Source: Chryseobacterium indologenes
GTDB taxonomy: Bacteria; Bacteroidota; Bacteroidia; Flavobacteriales; Weeksellaceae
Length of the DNA: 64,000 bases
Assembly: GCF_001295265.1 (NCBI RefSeq)
Contig: NZ_LJOD01000018.1
Location: 40,741 to 104,740, forward strand
Direction of reading: 5' to 3'
How positions within the stretch are numbered: position 1 is the stretch's first letter; every line of letters begins with the position of its first letter. The notes under the pieces are model-generated. The model worked only from the letters and a program-made list of their open reading frames with translations, searched no databases and had not been told where the DNA came from. Below, piece by piece: positions 1 through 9,722 of the stretch. Position numbers and translations under genes: made by a program.

Positions 1-1481
1 CTTTAATGGATGATCCGTCCGTAAGATCCAATATCTGGAATATTGGAGTATATGGTCAGTTCCAGACCAAAATTGCAGAAGGCCTCGATTTGATGGCGGG
101 GCTCAGATTAGATTACGGAGGGTACCCGAAAGCGGAGCTGAACCAGAAACTGTATGATGAAATGGGAATCAGAACAGATCATAAAATCAAATCATTTGTG
201 ATCCAGCCCAGATTCCAGTTTGAATGGAATATCAATGAACAGAACAAAGACTTCTTAAAATTCGGTGCCGGAATCTTCTCTTCAGATATCAACAATTACA
301 TGGTGATCAATAACCTGGTTTTCGACGGGAAACATTTGGCAACGGTGGATGTAGATCCTATGGCAGTAGGTCTTGTTCCGGATTTCTACAGCTATAGAAG
401 AGATTACAGCACTGTTCCTTCACTTGCTCAGTATCAGATTCCTACCATCAATTATACAGGTGAAAATGCAAGAGTTCCGATTGTTTATAAAGCAAACATC
501 TCTTATACCCATTTCTTTAATGAAAGATTCAGAGCGGGAATTGCAGGATATATGGCTTTAGGAAGGAATAATTATTTCTACTATGACAGAAACATGAAGG
601 CCAATCCGGAATTTACATTGGCCAATGAAGGTGGAAGAGGTGTATTTGTGCCTGCTTCATCCATTGATGAGCTGGGAAGAACAGACTGGAAAAAAGGAAG
701 GATTAACAATAATTTCGGAAGAGTGCTGGAGCTGGTCAGCGATGGTAAAGTCAACCAGTTTTCTTTTGTAGTGGACACCAGCTACCGTTACTGGAAAGAC
801 GGAGAGATTACAGCAAGTTATACATGGTCTGATATTAAAGACAATACTTCATACAACGGAAACGTAGCCAATTCTGCAACCCTGTCTACCCTGATCCAGA
901 GTGATCCCCGAGATCTGAGGATGAGCTATTCTGATAACCAGTTCAGAAATAAAATTGTGCTGTATGGTAACTCACCAACGATTGCCGGATTTACGCTTGG
1001 AATAAGGTATTCAGGCATCGGAGGGACACGTTTTTCATTAACGGCAGGAGGAAACGTGAACGGAGACTTCGTAGATTCAAATGACTTAGCCTATATTTTC
1101 CCGGATATTACCAAACCGCTTCTTGATGATCCGGCTGTGGGAAAAGCCCTGAAAGACTATATCAGCGAATATAACAACAAAATTGCTGAGCGTAATGCAG
1201 GGAAGAACGGCTTTTATGGTGTTTGGGATGTACGTGTAGCAAAGAAAATTAAATTTAACAAAATTGGCGCGTTTGAGCTTTCCGTGGATATTTTCAACGT
1301 AGCTAACCTGCTTAACAAAGAATGGGGTGTTAACAAATCGTACGGAAATGTGGCCCTGTACAGAATAAAAACATTCAATCAGGCAACAAGACAGTTTGAA
1401 TATATTAAAAACGCAAACGGTTTGGCTCCGCTTTCGGGAAATCCATACCAGATTCAGATTGGAGCGAAATACAGCTTTTAA
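1..1481 (+). CDS. Oar-like TonB-dependent receptor, C-terminal part (5' end outside window)
   Basis: The reading frame is open from the window edge, so the ATG at position 6 is internal and only about the last 490 residues of a large outer-membrane receptor are visible. Alternating short beta strands run throughout, and the end is typical of Oar-like receptors: a conserved DIFNVANLLNKEWG segment followed by a final strand ending in Y-S-F, the C-terminal aromatic needed for barrel insertion. Plug and CarboxypepD_reg-like domains would be upstream. The glycerophosphodiesterase follows after 61 nt without a terminator, so the two may be co-transcribed. The substrate is unknown. Confidence 0.85.
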   Translation, partial: LMDDPSVRSNIWNIGVYGQFQTKIAEGLDLMAGLRLDYGGYPKAELNQKLYDEMGIRTDHKIKSFVIQPRFQFEWNINEQNKDFLKFGAGIFSSDINNYMVINNLVFDGKHLATVDVDPMAVGLVPDFYSYRRDYSTVPSLAQYQIPTINYTGENARVPIVYKANISYTHFFNERFRAGIAGYMALGRNNYFYYDRNMKANPEFTLANEGGRGVFVPASSIDELGRTDWKKGRINNNFGRVLELVSDGKVNQFSFVVDTSYRYWKDGEITASYTWSDIKDNTSYNGNVANSATLSTLIQSDPRDLRMSYSDNQFRNKIVLYGNSPTIAGFTLGIRYSGIGGTRFSLTAGGNVNGDFVDSNDLAYIFPDITKPLLDDPAVGKALKDYISEYNNKIAERNAGKNGFYGVWDVRVAKKIKFNKIGAFELSVDIFNVANLLNKEWGVNKSYGNVALYRIKTFNQATRQFEYIKNANGLAPLSGNPYQIQIGAKYSF

Positions 1482-1542
1482 CAATTTAAACGTATCTTTA
1501 TCAAAAGTTAATCAGACTTTTAATTAATTATCAGATTATATT

Positions 1543-2289
1543 ATGAAAAATTTTATCTTAGGGTTAGCAGTTTTAAGTACAGTTCTCATGAAGGCACAAA
1601 CCCAGATCATTGCACACAGAGGCTATTTCCAGTCTCAGCCTGCGACCACAGAAAATTCCATTAAGTCATTGGAAAATGCTCAGAAATTAAAAATATACGG
1701 ATCCGAATTTGATGTAAGAATGACGAAAGACGGTGTACTGGTCGTAAATCATGATGAGCACCACGGTAAGATGGAAATCTCAGAAACTTCTTTCAAAGAA
1801 CTGGAAACATTAAAATTATCGAACGGAGAAAAATTCCCGACCCTGAAAGATTATCTTAAGCAGGGTAAAAAAGATCCGTCTATGAAACTTATCGTTGAGA
1901 TCAAGCCGGATAAAACCCCGGAAAAGGAAAATGAGATCACCCGGAAAACCATTAAAATGATCAAAGAAATGAAGCTGGAAAATCAGAGCGAATTTATTTC
2001 TTTCAGTCTGAATATCTGCAAAGAGATCAAAAGACTGGAACCGGCATTCAAAGTACAGTATCTGAATGGTGAGCTGTCTCCTGAACAGATCAAAAAAGAA
2101 GGTCTGGACGGGATGGATTACCATTACAGCGTGTTCCAGAAAAATCCATCATGGATTGCTGAAGCGAAAACATTAGGATTGATTACCAATTCCTGGACCG
2201 TGAATGATCCTTTAATCTATGAAGAGCTGAAAAAGCAGGGAATCGGTTTTATAACCACAAACATTCCCGATCAGCTTAAAAATAAATAA
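1543..2289 (+). CDS. secreted glycerophosphodiester phosphodiesterase
   Basis: 248 aa. A short Sec signal peptide (residues 1-18, ending MKAQ) is followed directly by the GDPD catalytic core: His25-Arg26 in IIAHRGY, the metal-binding E and D in GSEFDVRMTKDG, and the second catalytic His in VVNHDEHH. The family hydrolyses glycerophosphodiesters (deacylated phospholipids) to glycerol-3-phosphate and an alcohol; the signal peptide puts it in the periplasm or outside. It lies between a TonB receptor and a SusCD-phosphoesterase operon, which fits phosphodiester scavenging. Length is normal for a single-domain GDPD. It is followed by a hairpin terminator. Confidence 0.9.
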   Translation: MKNFILGLAVLSTVLMKAQTQIIAHRGYFQSQPATTENSIKSLENAQKLKIYGSEFDVRMTKDGVLVVNHDEHHGKMEISETSFKELETLKLSNGEKFPTLKDYLKQGKKDPSMKLIVEIKPDKTPEKENEITRKTIKMIKEMKLENQSEFISFSLNICKEIKRLEPAFKVQYLNGELSPEQIKKEGLDGMDYHYSVFQKNPSWIAEAKTLGLITNSWTVNDPLIYEELKKQGIGFITTNIPDQLKNK

Positions 2290-2317
2290 ATTCTGCTGAA
2301 AGAATTAAAGATTACAG

Positions 2318-2346
2318 CCTGTCTCCCTAAAAAGAGGCAGGTTTTT
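2318..2346 (+). terminator. rho-independent terminator after GDPD gene
   Basis: Stem CCTGTCTC / GAGGCAGG (one G-T pair), 8-nt loop, then a T tract. Confidence 0.75.
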
Positions 2347-2668
2347 ATTTGAACATGAGTTTCAATAAAAGATATACATGTATTAATAAAATCTGCATCA
2401 GCTAGAGAAATAAATCCGGAAAAATTAAGCTGTTTTATTTTTAAGCTATTGTTTATCAATGTTTAAACCAGTTTTGTTTTTATTCTCCCTGAAAAAGACA
2501 ATAAAGATAGGCAAACGCTCCCGGGAAATAGTATTAAAAATCCTTAATTTGTTAAACACTTGTTTATTAGGATTGTATTTAATGTTAACAATAATAAATT
2601 AACATTTTGTTTAATAAATATTTAAAAAATGTTAAAACCGTATTAAAATCATAGTCATAATGTCGTTT

Positions 2669-2676
2669 TAATTTTG
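2669..2676 (+). promoter_or_regulatory. Bacteroidota -7 box upstream of susC-like gene
   Basis: TAATTTTG matches TAnnTTTG and lies 16 nt before the ATG at 2693. No clear -33 TTG is visible at the usual spacing. Confidence 0.7.
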
Positions 2677-2692
2677 CGCAAACAAAAAGGAT

Positions 2693-5650
2693 ATGCGTAA
2701 AGAGACACAGAAACTGTTGGTTTTATCGCTGCTGGGATTAGTCAGCGTTAATCTGACAGCTCAGCAGAAAGTAAAAAAAGATACGATTAAAGGCATTGAT
2801 GAAGTGGTAGTTACTGCTTTAGGAATCAAAAGGCACGATAAGGCTTTAGGATATGTTGCAGAAAAAGTAGGCTCGGCAGTTTTTGAGGAAACACAGAATA
2901 ACAACTGGGCACAGTCAATGGAAGGAAAAGTGGCCGGATTAAAGATCCAGACCGCCGGAGCAGGACCACTGGGAACTTCCCGGATTACCTTAAGAGGAGA
3001 AAAATCCATGATTATGGACCATAACTATGCTCTGATTGTTGTTGACGGTGTTCCGTTGGGAAATTCTACCACAGGTTCCGGAACTCCGGCTTACGGAGCA
3101 GGTTCCGGAGGAGATGTTCCCATTGATTTAGGAAACGGATTAAACAGCATCAATCCGGATGATATTGAATCAGTAACGGTTCTGAAAGGAGCCTCTGCAG
3201 CTGCTTTGTACGGTTCACGTGCGGCAAATGGTGCTTTAATGATCACGACGAAATCCGGAAAAACCAAAGACGGAAAACTGAGAGTAACCTTCAATTCATC
3301 TTCAAGTTTTGATACCGTACTGAAATGGCCGGACTGGCAGTATGAATACGGACAGGGAACCCTTGCCAAAAATGCTGCGGGACAGTTTTATTATTCTTAC
3401 GGGCTTTCTCCGGATGGAGCCAGCACAGGCGGAACGAGCAGCGCCTTCGGACCAAAATTTGCAGGGCAGTACTATTTTCAGTATGATCCTACGGTACAGG
3501 GCCAGAGCCTGGAAAGAAAAGAATGGAGGGCTTATAAAGATAATATTAAAGGTTTCTGGAGACCTGGTTCTACCTATTCCAACAGTATTGCTGTGGAAAG
3601 TTCAAACGAGAAAACAAGTTTCAGGTCCTCACTTACCTATCTGAATAATGAATGGATGATGCCTAATACCGGTTTTGACCGTTTTAATTTTGCCTTATCT
3701 TTTGCGCATCAGCTTACTAAAAAATTAAAAATCTCTACCAAATTCGCATACAACACAACAAAAAGTGATAACCTTCCGGCAACAGGATACAACAACCAGT
3801 CAATTTCTTATTTTATGATCTTCCAGAATCCGAATGTGGATCTCGGGTGGTATAAACCGATCTGGAAATACGGTCAGGAACAGGTAGATCAGATCCATCC
3901 TTTCAGCTCCTATATTGATAACCCTTACCTCATTGCCTATGAGATGCTGAATGGGGTCAGAAAGAAAAATATTACCGGAAATATTACGGCAGATTATCAG
4001 TTCAACAATAATTTCAGTCTGATGCTGAGATCAGGAGTGGAAATTCTGAATGAAACAAGAACAACCAGAAGACCATGGAGCTCTGCCAACTATCTGAACG
4101 GCTTCTACAGGGAACAGTATATTAAAAATCATGAATATAATAACGATCTTTTATTCTCTTATAAAACAGACCTTAATAAATTCAGCCTTTCTGCCTCTGC
4201 AGGAGGTAGTATCCGATATAATGAATACATAATGACGGATTATCAGGCCATCGGACTGAAAACAGCCGGGCAATATATTCTTACCAATGCCCTTTCTATC
4301 CCGGTAAAATATCCTACCCCTGCTGATAAACAGGTAGACAGTGTCTATGGATTGTTAACGCTGGGATATGACAATAAGGTTTTTGTGGATGTTACGGGAA
4401 GAAACGACTGGAGTTCCACACTTCCGAAGCAGAACAGATCTTTCTTTTATCCATCAGTAAGCACCAGCTTTATTCTTTCGGATATTTTTAATCTGAAAAG
4501 CAATATCATTAATTTCTGGAAACTGAGAGGATCATGGGCCAAAGTAGGTATAGACAGTGACCCGTATCTGCTGGATAACTATTATTCCGCAAGCAATATT
4601 ACAGGAAGTGTTGTGGCACCTATGACTTTCAATAATCCTAACCTGAGGCCGGAAAAAAACACCAATATAGAAGCCGGTATGGATTTCAGCCTCTTCAAAA
4701 ACAGACTGAATCTTAACTTTACCGCCTATCGGAACGTGAGTGAAGACCAGATTATTCCTGTATCCCTTCCTTATGAAAGCGGATATTCCAAAAGAGTGAT
4801 CAATGCAGGGAAAATCCGTAACAGGGGATTTGAATTTTCAGCAGATATTTATCCGGTAAAGATAAAAAACTTCTCATGGAAAGTAGGTGGAAACTGGTCT
4901 GTCAATGAAAACAGGGTGATGACCCTTCCTGAAGGATTTGACGGGATTATTTCCGGTGTGGGAGATGTGGTATTCTATAAAATGGAAGTAGGAGGCTCGC
5001 TGGGAGATATGTATGGTTTTAAATTATTAAGAACTCCTGACGGACAGGTGATTTATGGAGATAACGGACTTCCTGGAAGACCTGCGGATATAGAAAAAGT
5101 AGGCAATGCGTTTCCGAAATGGAGAGCCGGCCTTCAGAATGACTTTAAGATCAGGAATTTCACCATCAGTTTCTCATTTGACGGACAGTACGGAGGAATT
5201 GCCTATTCCCAGTCCCATCACAAAATGTCTGAACAGGGAAAGCTTACCTCTACACTGGCAGGAAGGGAAACCGGGATGATTGTAGGAGAAGGTGTTGTAA
5301 TGAATGCAGACGGAACTTACAGCCCGAATACAAAAGCGGTGAATATCTCTGCTTATTATGGAGACTATTACAGAAGAGCTAATGTGGAAACCAACAGCTT
5401 CAGTACAGATTTTATAAAGCTTAGAGATGCCAGGATAGCGTATTCTTTCCCAAGAGAAACCATCAGATCTCTAGGGCTGGAAGATCTTACCCTAGCTGTG
5501 TTCGGAAAAAACCTGTGGATGTGGACCAAATTTCCAATGTTCGACCCTGAAGTGGCAACCCTTAATAATTCTACCATTACACCCGGAGTTGAAATGGGGC
5601 AGCTTCCTTCAGCAAGAACCATCGGGTTTCAGTTAAATCTTAAATTCTAA
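2693..5650 (+). CDS. SusC/RagA-type TonB-linked outer-membrane transporter
   Basis: 985 aa. A signal peptide (to about residue 24, ending TAQQ) is followed by the plug, starting at GIDEVVVTALGIKR and containing the SusC signature SVTVLKGASAAALYGSRAANGALMI-type segment near residues 160-185, then a 22-strand barrel ending in LNLKF. There is no long CarboxypepD_reg domain in front of the plug, only a short linker. SusC proteins import ligands captured by the partner SusD lipoprotein, which is encoded 10 nt downstream. Neighbouring secreted phosphodiesterases suggest a phosphate-bearing substrate rather than a glycan; that is inference. Confidence 0.93.
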   Translation: MRKETQKLLVLSLLGLVSVNLTAQQKVKKDTIKGIDEVVVTALGIKRHDKALGYVAEKVGSAVFEETQNNNWAQSMEGKVAGLKIQTAGAGPLGTSRITLRGEKSMIMDHNYALIVVDGVPLGNSTTGSGTPAYGAGSGGDVPIDLGNGLNSINPDDIESVTVLKGASAAALYGSRAANGALMITTKSGKTKDGKLRVTFNSSSSFDTVLKWPDWQYEYGQGTLAKNAAGQFYYSYGLSPDGASTGGTSSAFGPKFAGQYYFQYDPTVQGQSLERKEWRAYKDNIKGFWRPGSTYSNSIAVESSNEKTSFRSSLTYLNNEWMMPNTGFDRFNFALSFAHQLTKKLKISTKFAYNTTKSDNLPATGYNNQSISYFMIFQNPNVDLGWYKPIWKYGQEQVDQIHPFSSYIDNPYLIAYEMLNGVRKKNITGNITADYQFNNNFSLMLRSGVEILNETRTTRRPWSSANYLNGFYREQYIKNHEYNNDLLFSYKTDLNKFSLSASAGGSIRYNEYIMTDYQAIGLKTAGQYILTNALSIPVKYPTPADKQVDSVYGLLTLGYDNKVFVDVTGRNDWSSTLPKQNRSFFYPSVSTSFILSDIFNLKSNIINFWKLRGSWAKVGIDSDPYLLDNYYSASNITGSVVAPMTFNNPNLRPEKNTNIEAGMDFSLFKNRLNLNFTAYRNVSEDQIIPVSLPYESGYSKRVINAGKIRNRGFEFSADIYPVKIKNFSWKVGGNWSVNENRVMTLPEGFDGIISGVGDVVFYKMEVGGSLGDMYGFKLLRTPDGQVIYGDNGLPGRPADIEKVGNAFPKWRAGLQNDFKIRNFTISFSFDGQYGGIAYSQSHHKMSEQGKLTSTLAGRETGMIVGEGVVMNADGTYSPNTKAVNISAYYGDYYRRANVETNSFSTDFIKLRDARIAYSFPRETIRSLGLEDLTLAVFGKNLWMWTKFPMFDPEVATLNNSTITPGVEMGQLPSARTIGFQLNLKF

Positions 5651-5660
5651 ATCCAAAACA

Positions 5661-7109
5661 ATGAAAAAAATATTCATACATCTGGCATTAGCGGTTTCAG
5701 TCTTCGCCCTTAATTCCTGTGACAGAACTTTTGAAGAAATCAATACCGATACCGGCAGGATCAAAGATCCGTCTGTAGGAAGCCTTCTGGCACCTATTCA
5801 GTATGAAATGGGAAGCTACGGTTACAACAGGGCAGATGATTTTACCTTTGATATCATGCAGAACGCTTTGGATTTTCCGAATGAAGGAAATACCTACAGC
5901 AGGTATTATATGGATGAAAAAAGTGGGAACGGATACTGGAATACGTCATACAGATGGCTGAAACAGGTCAATGATCTTAAAAAATATGCCATTAAGGAAC
6001 AGAATAACAACTATCTGGCCATATCCATGGTCCTCAATGCCTGGATTACGGCCAATCTTACAGATGCGTTCGGAGATGTTCCGTTTACTGAAGCCGTAAA
6101 GCTGGAAGAAGGAATAATGAAACCGAAATTCGATAAGCAGAAGGATATTTATGTCCAGCTTCTGAATGATCTGAAAACCGCCAATACTTTATTTGATCCT
6201 ACAAAAACTTTAACGGAAACAGATCTGTTTTATAATGCCAATACCAACAGTCAGACCGGTATTCTGGGATGGAAAAAATTCTGTAATTCACTTTCACTAA
6301 GGCTTCTGACCAGAATCCTGAGCAGAAACGGAGAAGTGAATGTTTATGAAAGAATCCGGGAAATTGTTAATAATCCTGCCACTTATCCGGTTTTCCAGAA
6401 TAATAATGACAGTGCGGTTCTTCCTCTTTCTGGGATATCGCCTTATCTGCCGCCTATTGCACGCCCTCAGGATTTCACCGCATACAGGGCTGCCGGAGAA
6501 TTTTTCATAAATGCGATGAAAGATAATAATGACCCGAGGCTAAGTATGTTTTTTACAAAAGCTAAAAGCCTGTCTGGGGCTGATCTTGGATATAAAGGCG
6601 CACCTTCCGGATATGCGCTGGGAAGCTCTTTTGATTACCAGCCTTCCAATCTTAATCAGAATCTGGCCAAAGCTCCTTTAAAAGTCCTGATTATGACGTA
6701 TTCTGAAGTGCAGTTTATCCTTGCCGAACTTGTTAATAAAGGAATTATTACCGGAAATCAGCAGACGTTCTATGAAACAGGAGTAAAATCGATTATTGAA
6801 CAATGGGGAGCAACGGTTCCTGCGGATTACTTCAATAACAGCAACGTGGCTTATAACGGCTCTCTGCAAAGGATTATGATGCAGAAATATATCTCATTGT
6901 TTTTTGTAGATCACCAGCAATGGTATGAATACCGACGTACGAAGCTGCCTGTGCTTCCCAACAACGGAGGACTGCTGAATGGCGGAATAATGCCGGTAAG
7001 ATTTATGTATCCTACAACCACCAAAGTAATGAATGCAGAAAATTATAATGCAGCAGTACAATCCATGGGAGGAGATAATATCAATGTGAAAATGTGGTGG
7101 AATAAATAA
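5661..7109 (+). CDS. SusD/RagB-family substrate-binding lipoprotein
   Basis: 482 aa with a lipoprotein signal peptide and lipobox ALNSC (Cys20). The rest matches the SusD-like type: early TDTGRIKDPSVGSLLAPIQYEM, a helical TPR-like body with W/Y-rich segments, and a C-terminal part with DHQQWYEYRRTKLPVLP typical of SusD-like_2 proteins. It forms the lid of the SusC transporter on the cell surface. It is 10 nt behind susC and 14 nt ahead of a phosphoesterase gene, so it sits in the middle of a three-gene operon. The ligand cannot be read from sequence. Confidence 0.92.
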   Translation: MKKIFIHLALAVSVFALNSCDRTFEEINTDTGRIKDPSVGSLLAPIQYEMGSYGYNRADDFTFDIMQNALDFPNEGNTYSRYYMDEKSGNGYWNTSYRWLKQVNDLKKYAIKEQNNNYLAISMVLNAWITANLTDAFGDVPFTEAVKLEEGIMKPKFDKQKDIYVQLLNDLKTANTLFDPTKTLTETDLFYNANTNSQTGILGWKKFCNSLSLRLLTRILSRNGEVNVYERIREIVNNPATYPVFQNNNDSAVLPLSGISPYLPPIARPQDFTAYRAAGEFFINAMKDNNDPRLSMFFTKAKSLSGADLGYKGAPSGYALGSSFDYQPSNLNQNLAKAPLKVLIMTYSEVQFILAELVNKGIITGNQQTFYETGVKSIIEQWGATVPADYFNNSNVAYNGSLQRIMMQKYISLFFVDHQQWYEYRRTKLPVLPNNGGLLNGGIMPVRFMYPTTTKVMNAENYNAAVQSMGGDNINVKMWWNK

Positions 7110-7123
7110 AAAGAACCAATATT

Positions 7124-8713
7124 ATGAATATTAGAATAAAATTTTTAATGCCTTCTCTGCTGGTTTCAGCAATGGCATTTTCCCAGACATCCGTTTCCGG
7201 TTATGTATATGAGGATATCAATAAGAACCAGAAGAAAGAAAACCGTGAAAAAGGGCTGGAAGGAGTTTCTGTTTCCAACGGAGCACAGGTAGTGCTTACG
7301 GATAAAAACGGAAGATACAGCCTTCCTGTTGAGGATGGGCAGACCCTTTTTGTGATTAAACCATCCGGATATCAGACTGCATTCAACAGCAATAATCTGC
7401 CTCAGTTTTACTATCACCATAAGCCCAAAGGTTCACCCGCCGATTTTAAATACAAAGGATCTGCACCCACAGGAGAACTTCCCAAAGAACTGAATTTCCC
7501 GCTTTATAAGCAGAATGAAAGCAAAAATTTCGATATTCTGGTTTTCGGGGATCCTCAGCCTTATACAGAAAAAGAACTGGATTACTTCAAAAGAGGAATC
7601 GTAAACGAAGTAAAAAATACGAAGAAAAATGCGGTGTTGGGAATCAGTCTCGGGGATCTGGTAGGGGATAATTTAAGCCTTCAGAAGCCTTATGCAGATG
7701 TGATGAGAGAAATAGGTCTTCCATGGTATAATGTTATGGGAAATCATGATATGAACTATGATGCGAAAGAAGATCACCTTTCAGACGAAACCTTTGAAGC
7801 GAATTTCGGACCTGCCAATTATTCCTTCAACTACGGGAATGTCCATTTTATTATTTTGGATGATATTCTATATCCTGATCCGAGAGATGGTAAAGGATAC
7901 TGGGGCGGATTTCGTGAAGACCAGCTGAAGTTCATCGAAAATGATCTGAAGCTGGTTGATAAGAATAAGCTGATCGTAGTTTCTTTCCATATTCCACTGG
8001 AACATCATAACGAGGATAACTTCAGAAATGCTGACCGCCAGAAACTTTTTGATTTCCTGCAGCCTTTTGAAAACGTATTGCTGTTATCGGCACATACCCA
8101 CATCCAGCAGCAGATTTTCTATGGTAAAAAAGCAGGCTGGGCCGGGATAAAAGAACTTCATGAATACAATGTAGGAACCACCTGCGGAGACTGGTATTCC
8201 GGAACTCCTGACGACTCCGGACTTCCGACATCAACTATGAGGGATGGTACTGCTAAAGGGTATTCATTCATCAGCTTCAATGATAATCAGTATAAGGTTA
8301 AATACAAAACTGCCGGAAAGCCTGAAAACTACCAGATTCAGTTGTATGTACCTAAAGTAATTCCTTATCCTTCAAAAACATCAGCTAAAGTTCTGGCCAA
8401 CTTCTTTATGGGCAGTAAAAAAGATAAGGTTGAATACAGGATAGACAACGGGAACTGGGAAGCAATGGAATACGATGAAACCGTAGATCCCAATTTTGCT
8501 CTTTCCGTTTTCAAGTGGGACAGCACCCAAAACCTTTTCCCGGGCAGAAGACCTTCCAATCCGGAGTTGTCAAAACATATCTGGACCATTGGTTTTCCTA
8601 AAAAATTAACCTTGGGAAAACATACTATTGAGGTGAGAGCTTCTGATATGTATGGAAACCAGTTTACAGCTTCCGGGGAGTTCGAGGTTCAGAATCCTGT
8701 TATTATTCCATAA
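7124..8713 (+). CDS. secreted calcineurin-like metallophosphoesterase (three-domain)
   Basis: 529 aa. Signal peptide (to about residue 20); an N-terminal beta-sandwich of the SdrD/Metallophos_N type (SGYVYEDINKNQKKE, DKNGRYSLP, roughly 22-100); then the metallophosphatase core with VFGDPQPY, SLGDLVGD, MGNHDMNYD, SFHIPLEH and SAHTHIQQ, that is, all five metal-binding motifs; finally a C-terminal beta domain (about 385-529). The family removes phosphate from phosphomonoesters or diesters. It is the last gene of the SusCD operon, so it probably processes the substrate bound by SusD or its breakdown product. A strong terminator follows. Confidence 0.9.
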   Translation: MNIRIKFLMPSLLVSAMAFSQTSVSGYVYEDINKNQKKENREKGLEGVSVSNGAQVVLTDKNGRYSLPVEDGQTLFVIKPSGYQTAFNSNNLPQFYYHHKPKGSPADFKYKGSAPTGELPKELNFPLYKQNESKNFDILVFGDPQPYTEKELDYFKRGIVNEVKNTKKNAVLGISLGDLVGDNLSLQKPYADVMREIGLPWYNVMGNHDMNYDAKEDHLSDETFEANFGPANYSFNYGNVHFIILDDILYPDPRDGKGYWGGFREDQLKFIENDLKLVDKNKLIVVSFHIPLEHHNEDNFRNADRQKLFDFLQPFENVLLLSAHTHIQQQIFYGKKAGWAGIKELHEYNVGTTCGDWYSGTPDDSGLPTSTMRDGTAKGYSFISFNDNQYKVKYKTAGKPENYQIQLYVPKVIPYPSKTSAKVLANFFMGSKKDKVEYRIDNGNWEAMEYDETVDPNFALSVFKWDSTQNLFPGRRPSNPELSKHIWTIGFPKKLTLGKHTIEVRASDMYGNQFTASGEFEVQNPVIIP

Positions 8714-8746
8714 GCTTTTCATTTTTTTACTATACTTTCAGATTGA

Positions 8747-8778
8747 AAAACCGGTTTTTTAGAAGCCGGTTTTATTAT
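8747..8778 (+). terminator. terminator of SusCD-phosphoesterase operon
   Basis: Perfect AAAACCGG / CCGGTTTT stem followed by an AT-rich T tract, 34 nt after the stop codon. Confidence 0.85.
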
Positions 8779-8932
8779 TTTTTGAAAATGTACTTATTCA
8801 ACTTATACTGTTTTAGAATAATAACGCAAATACTGGCAGGTCTGTGGGATATTTTTATTCGGAAACCAATAAAACAGCTATTAAAATTCCATTAAATATG
8901 CTTTCTTCAGCTTTCATGAAAATGATCTTTCG

Positions 8933-8940
8933 TAACTTTG
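8933..8940 (+). promoter_or_regulatory. -7 box fixing the SDR start
   Basis: TAACTTTG matches TAnnTTTG. It lies inside the longest possible ORF (from 8844), so the 39 residues before the ATG at 8961 cannot be translated from this promoter. Confidence 0.7.
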
Positions 8941-8960
8941 TTTACAGTAAAAATACCATT

Positions 8961-9674
8961 ATGAATATAAGCGGAAAAAATGCCGTGGTAACCGGCGGCG
9001 GAAGAGGCCTTGGAAAAGCGGTGGCTTTAGCACTGGCCAATGAAGGAGTAAACATTGCTGTAACGGGCAGAAATGAAGAAAATCTTAAAAATACGGTTGA
9101 AGAGATCCAAAATCTTGGCGTAAAAGCAGAATATGCCGTGTTCAGTATTGATAACGAAGCTGAGGTAAAAGCAGGCATTGAATCCCTGGCGGAAAAATTA
9201 GGGGGAATTGACATTCTGATCAATAATGCGGGGATCGGAGATTTCGGAACAATTGAAGAAATGCCTTCCGAAACCTGGGAGCAGGTCATTAAAACCAATT
9301 TATTCGGAGTATATTATGCCGCAAAAGCAGCCCATCCTTTCCTGAAAGAAAGAGGAGAGGGAGACATTGTAAACGTAGCGTCTACAGCCGGATTAAAAGG
9401 AGGTCCGAATATGTCAGCCTATGCCGCTTCAAAAGCAGCCGTGGTTTCCTTATCCCAATCGATGATGGCAGAATGGAGAAAGCAGAACATCCGTGTAATT
9501 ACATTAACTCCTAGTACAATTGCTTCTGATATGAGCATCCAGGGAGGTCTCACAGACGGAAATCCGGATAAGGTGCTTCAGCCTGAAGACTTCGCAGAAT
9601 GGGTAAGGGATATTCTGAAAATGAACAGAAGAGCATTGATTGCCAACGGTTCCATTTTCTCTACGAATCCATAA
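8961..9674 (+). CDS. short-chain dehydrogenase/reductase, 3-ketoacyl-ACP-reductase-like
   Basis: 237 aa from the chosen ATG. Classical SDR: cofactor loop TGGGRGLG near residue 12, NNAG in the middle of the Rossmann fold, catalytic Ser of NVASTAGL, and YAASKAA with the catalytic Tyr-Lys. Such enzymes use NAD(P)H on keto or hydroxy groups; many are annotated FabG-like, but the substrate is uncertain since nothing nearby is a fatty-acid gene. The start was moved 39 codons downstream because a TAnnTTTG box sits 20 nt before it and the extra N-terminus (IKIPLNMLSSAFMK) does not look like SDR sequence. Confidence 0.9.
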   Translation: MNISGKNAVVTGGGRGLGKAVALALANEGVNIAVTGRNEENLKNTVEEIQNLGVKAEYAVFSIDNEAEVKAGIESLAEKLGGIDILINNAGIGDFGTIEEMPSETWEQVIKTNLFGVYYAAKAAHPFLKERGEGDIVNVASTAGLKGGPNMSAYAASKAAVVSLSQSMMAEWRKQNIRVITLTPSTIASDMSIQGGLTDGNPDKVLQPEDFAEWVRDILKMNRRALIANGSIFSTNP

Positions 9675-9698
9675 GGTTTTAATAATTTAGCGTAATAG

Positions 9699-9722
9699 AA
9701 GCGGGCTTTAGTCCGCTTTATT
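9699..9722 (+). terminator. terminator after SDR, also part of a dispersed repeat
   Basis: Stem AAGCGG / CCGCTT around GCTTTAGT, then TTTATTT. The same core (TAGAA..GG.CTTTA.TCCG) recurs at 44433-44453. Confidence 0.65.

Larger units (their letters stand above)
2290..2692. other. 403-bp intergenic region
   Basis: Holds the GDPD terminator at its left and the SusC promoter at its right. The middle is very AT-rich with no credible ORF; a 62-aa minus-strand ORF crosses the terminator and looks like chance. Confidence 0.6.

Noticed and set aside
2271..2459. 62-aa minus-strand ORF after the GDPD gene
   Set aside because: Crosses the GDPD terminator, no ribosome-binding site or promoter, composition like random AT-rich DNA.
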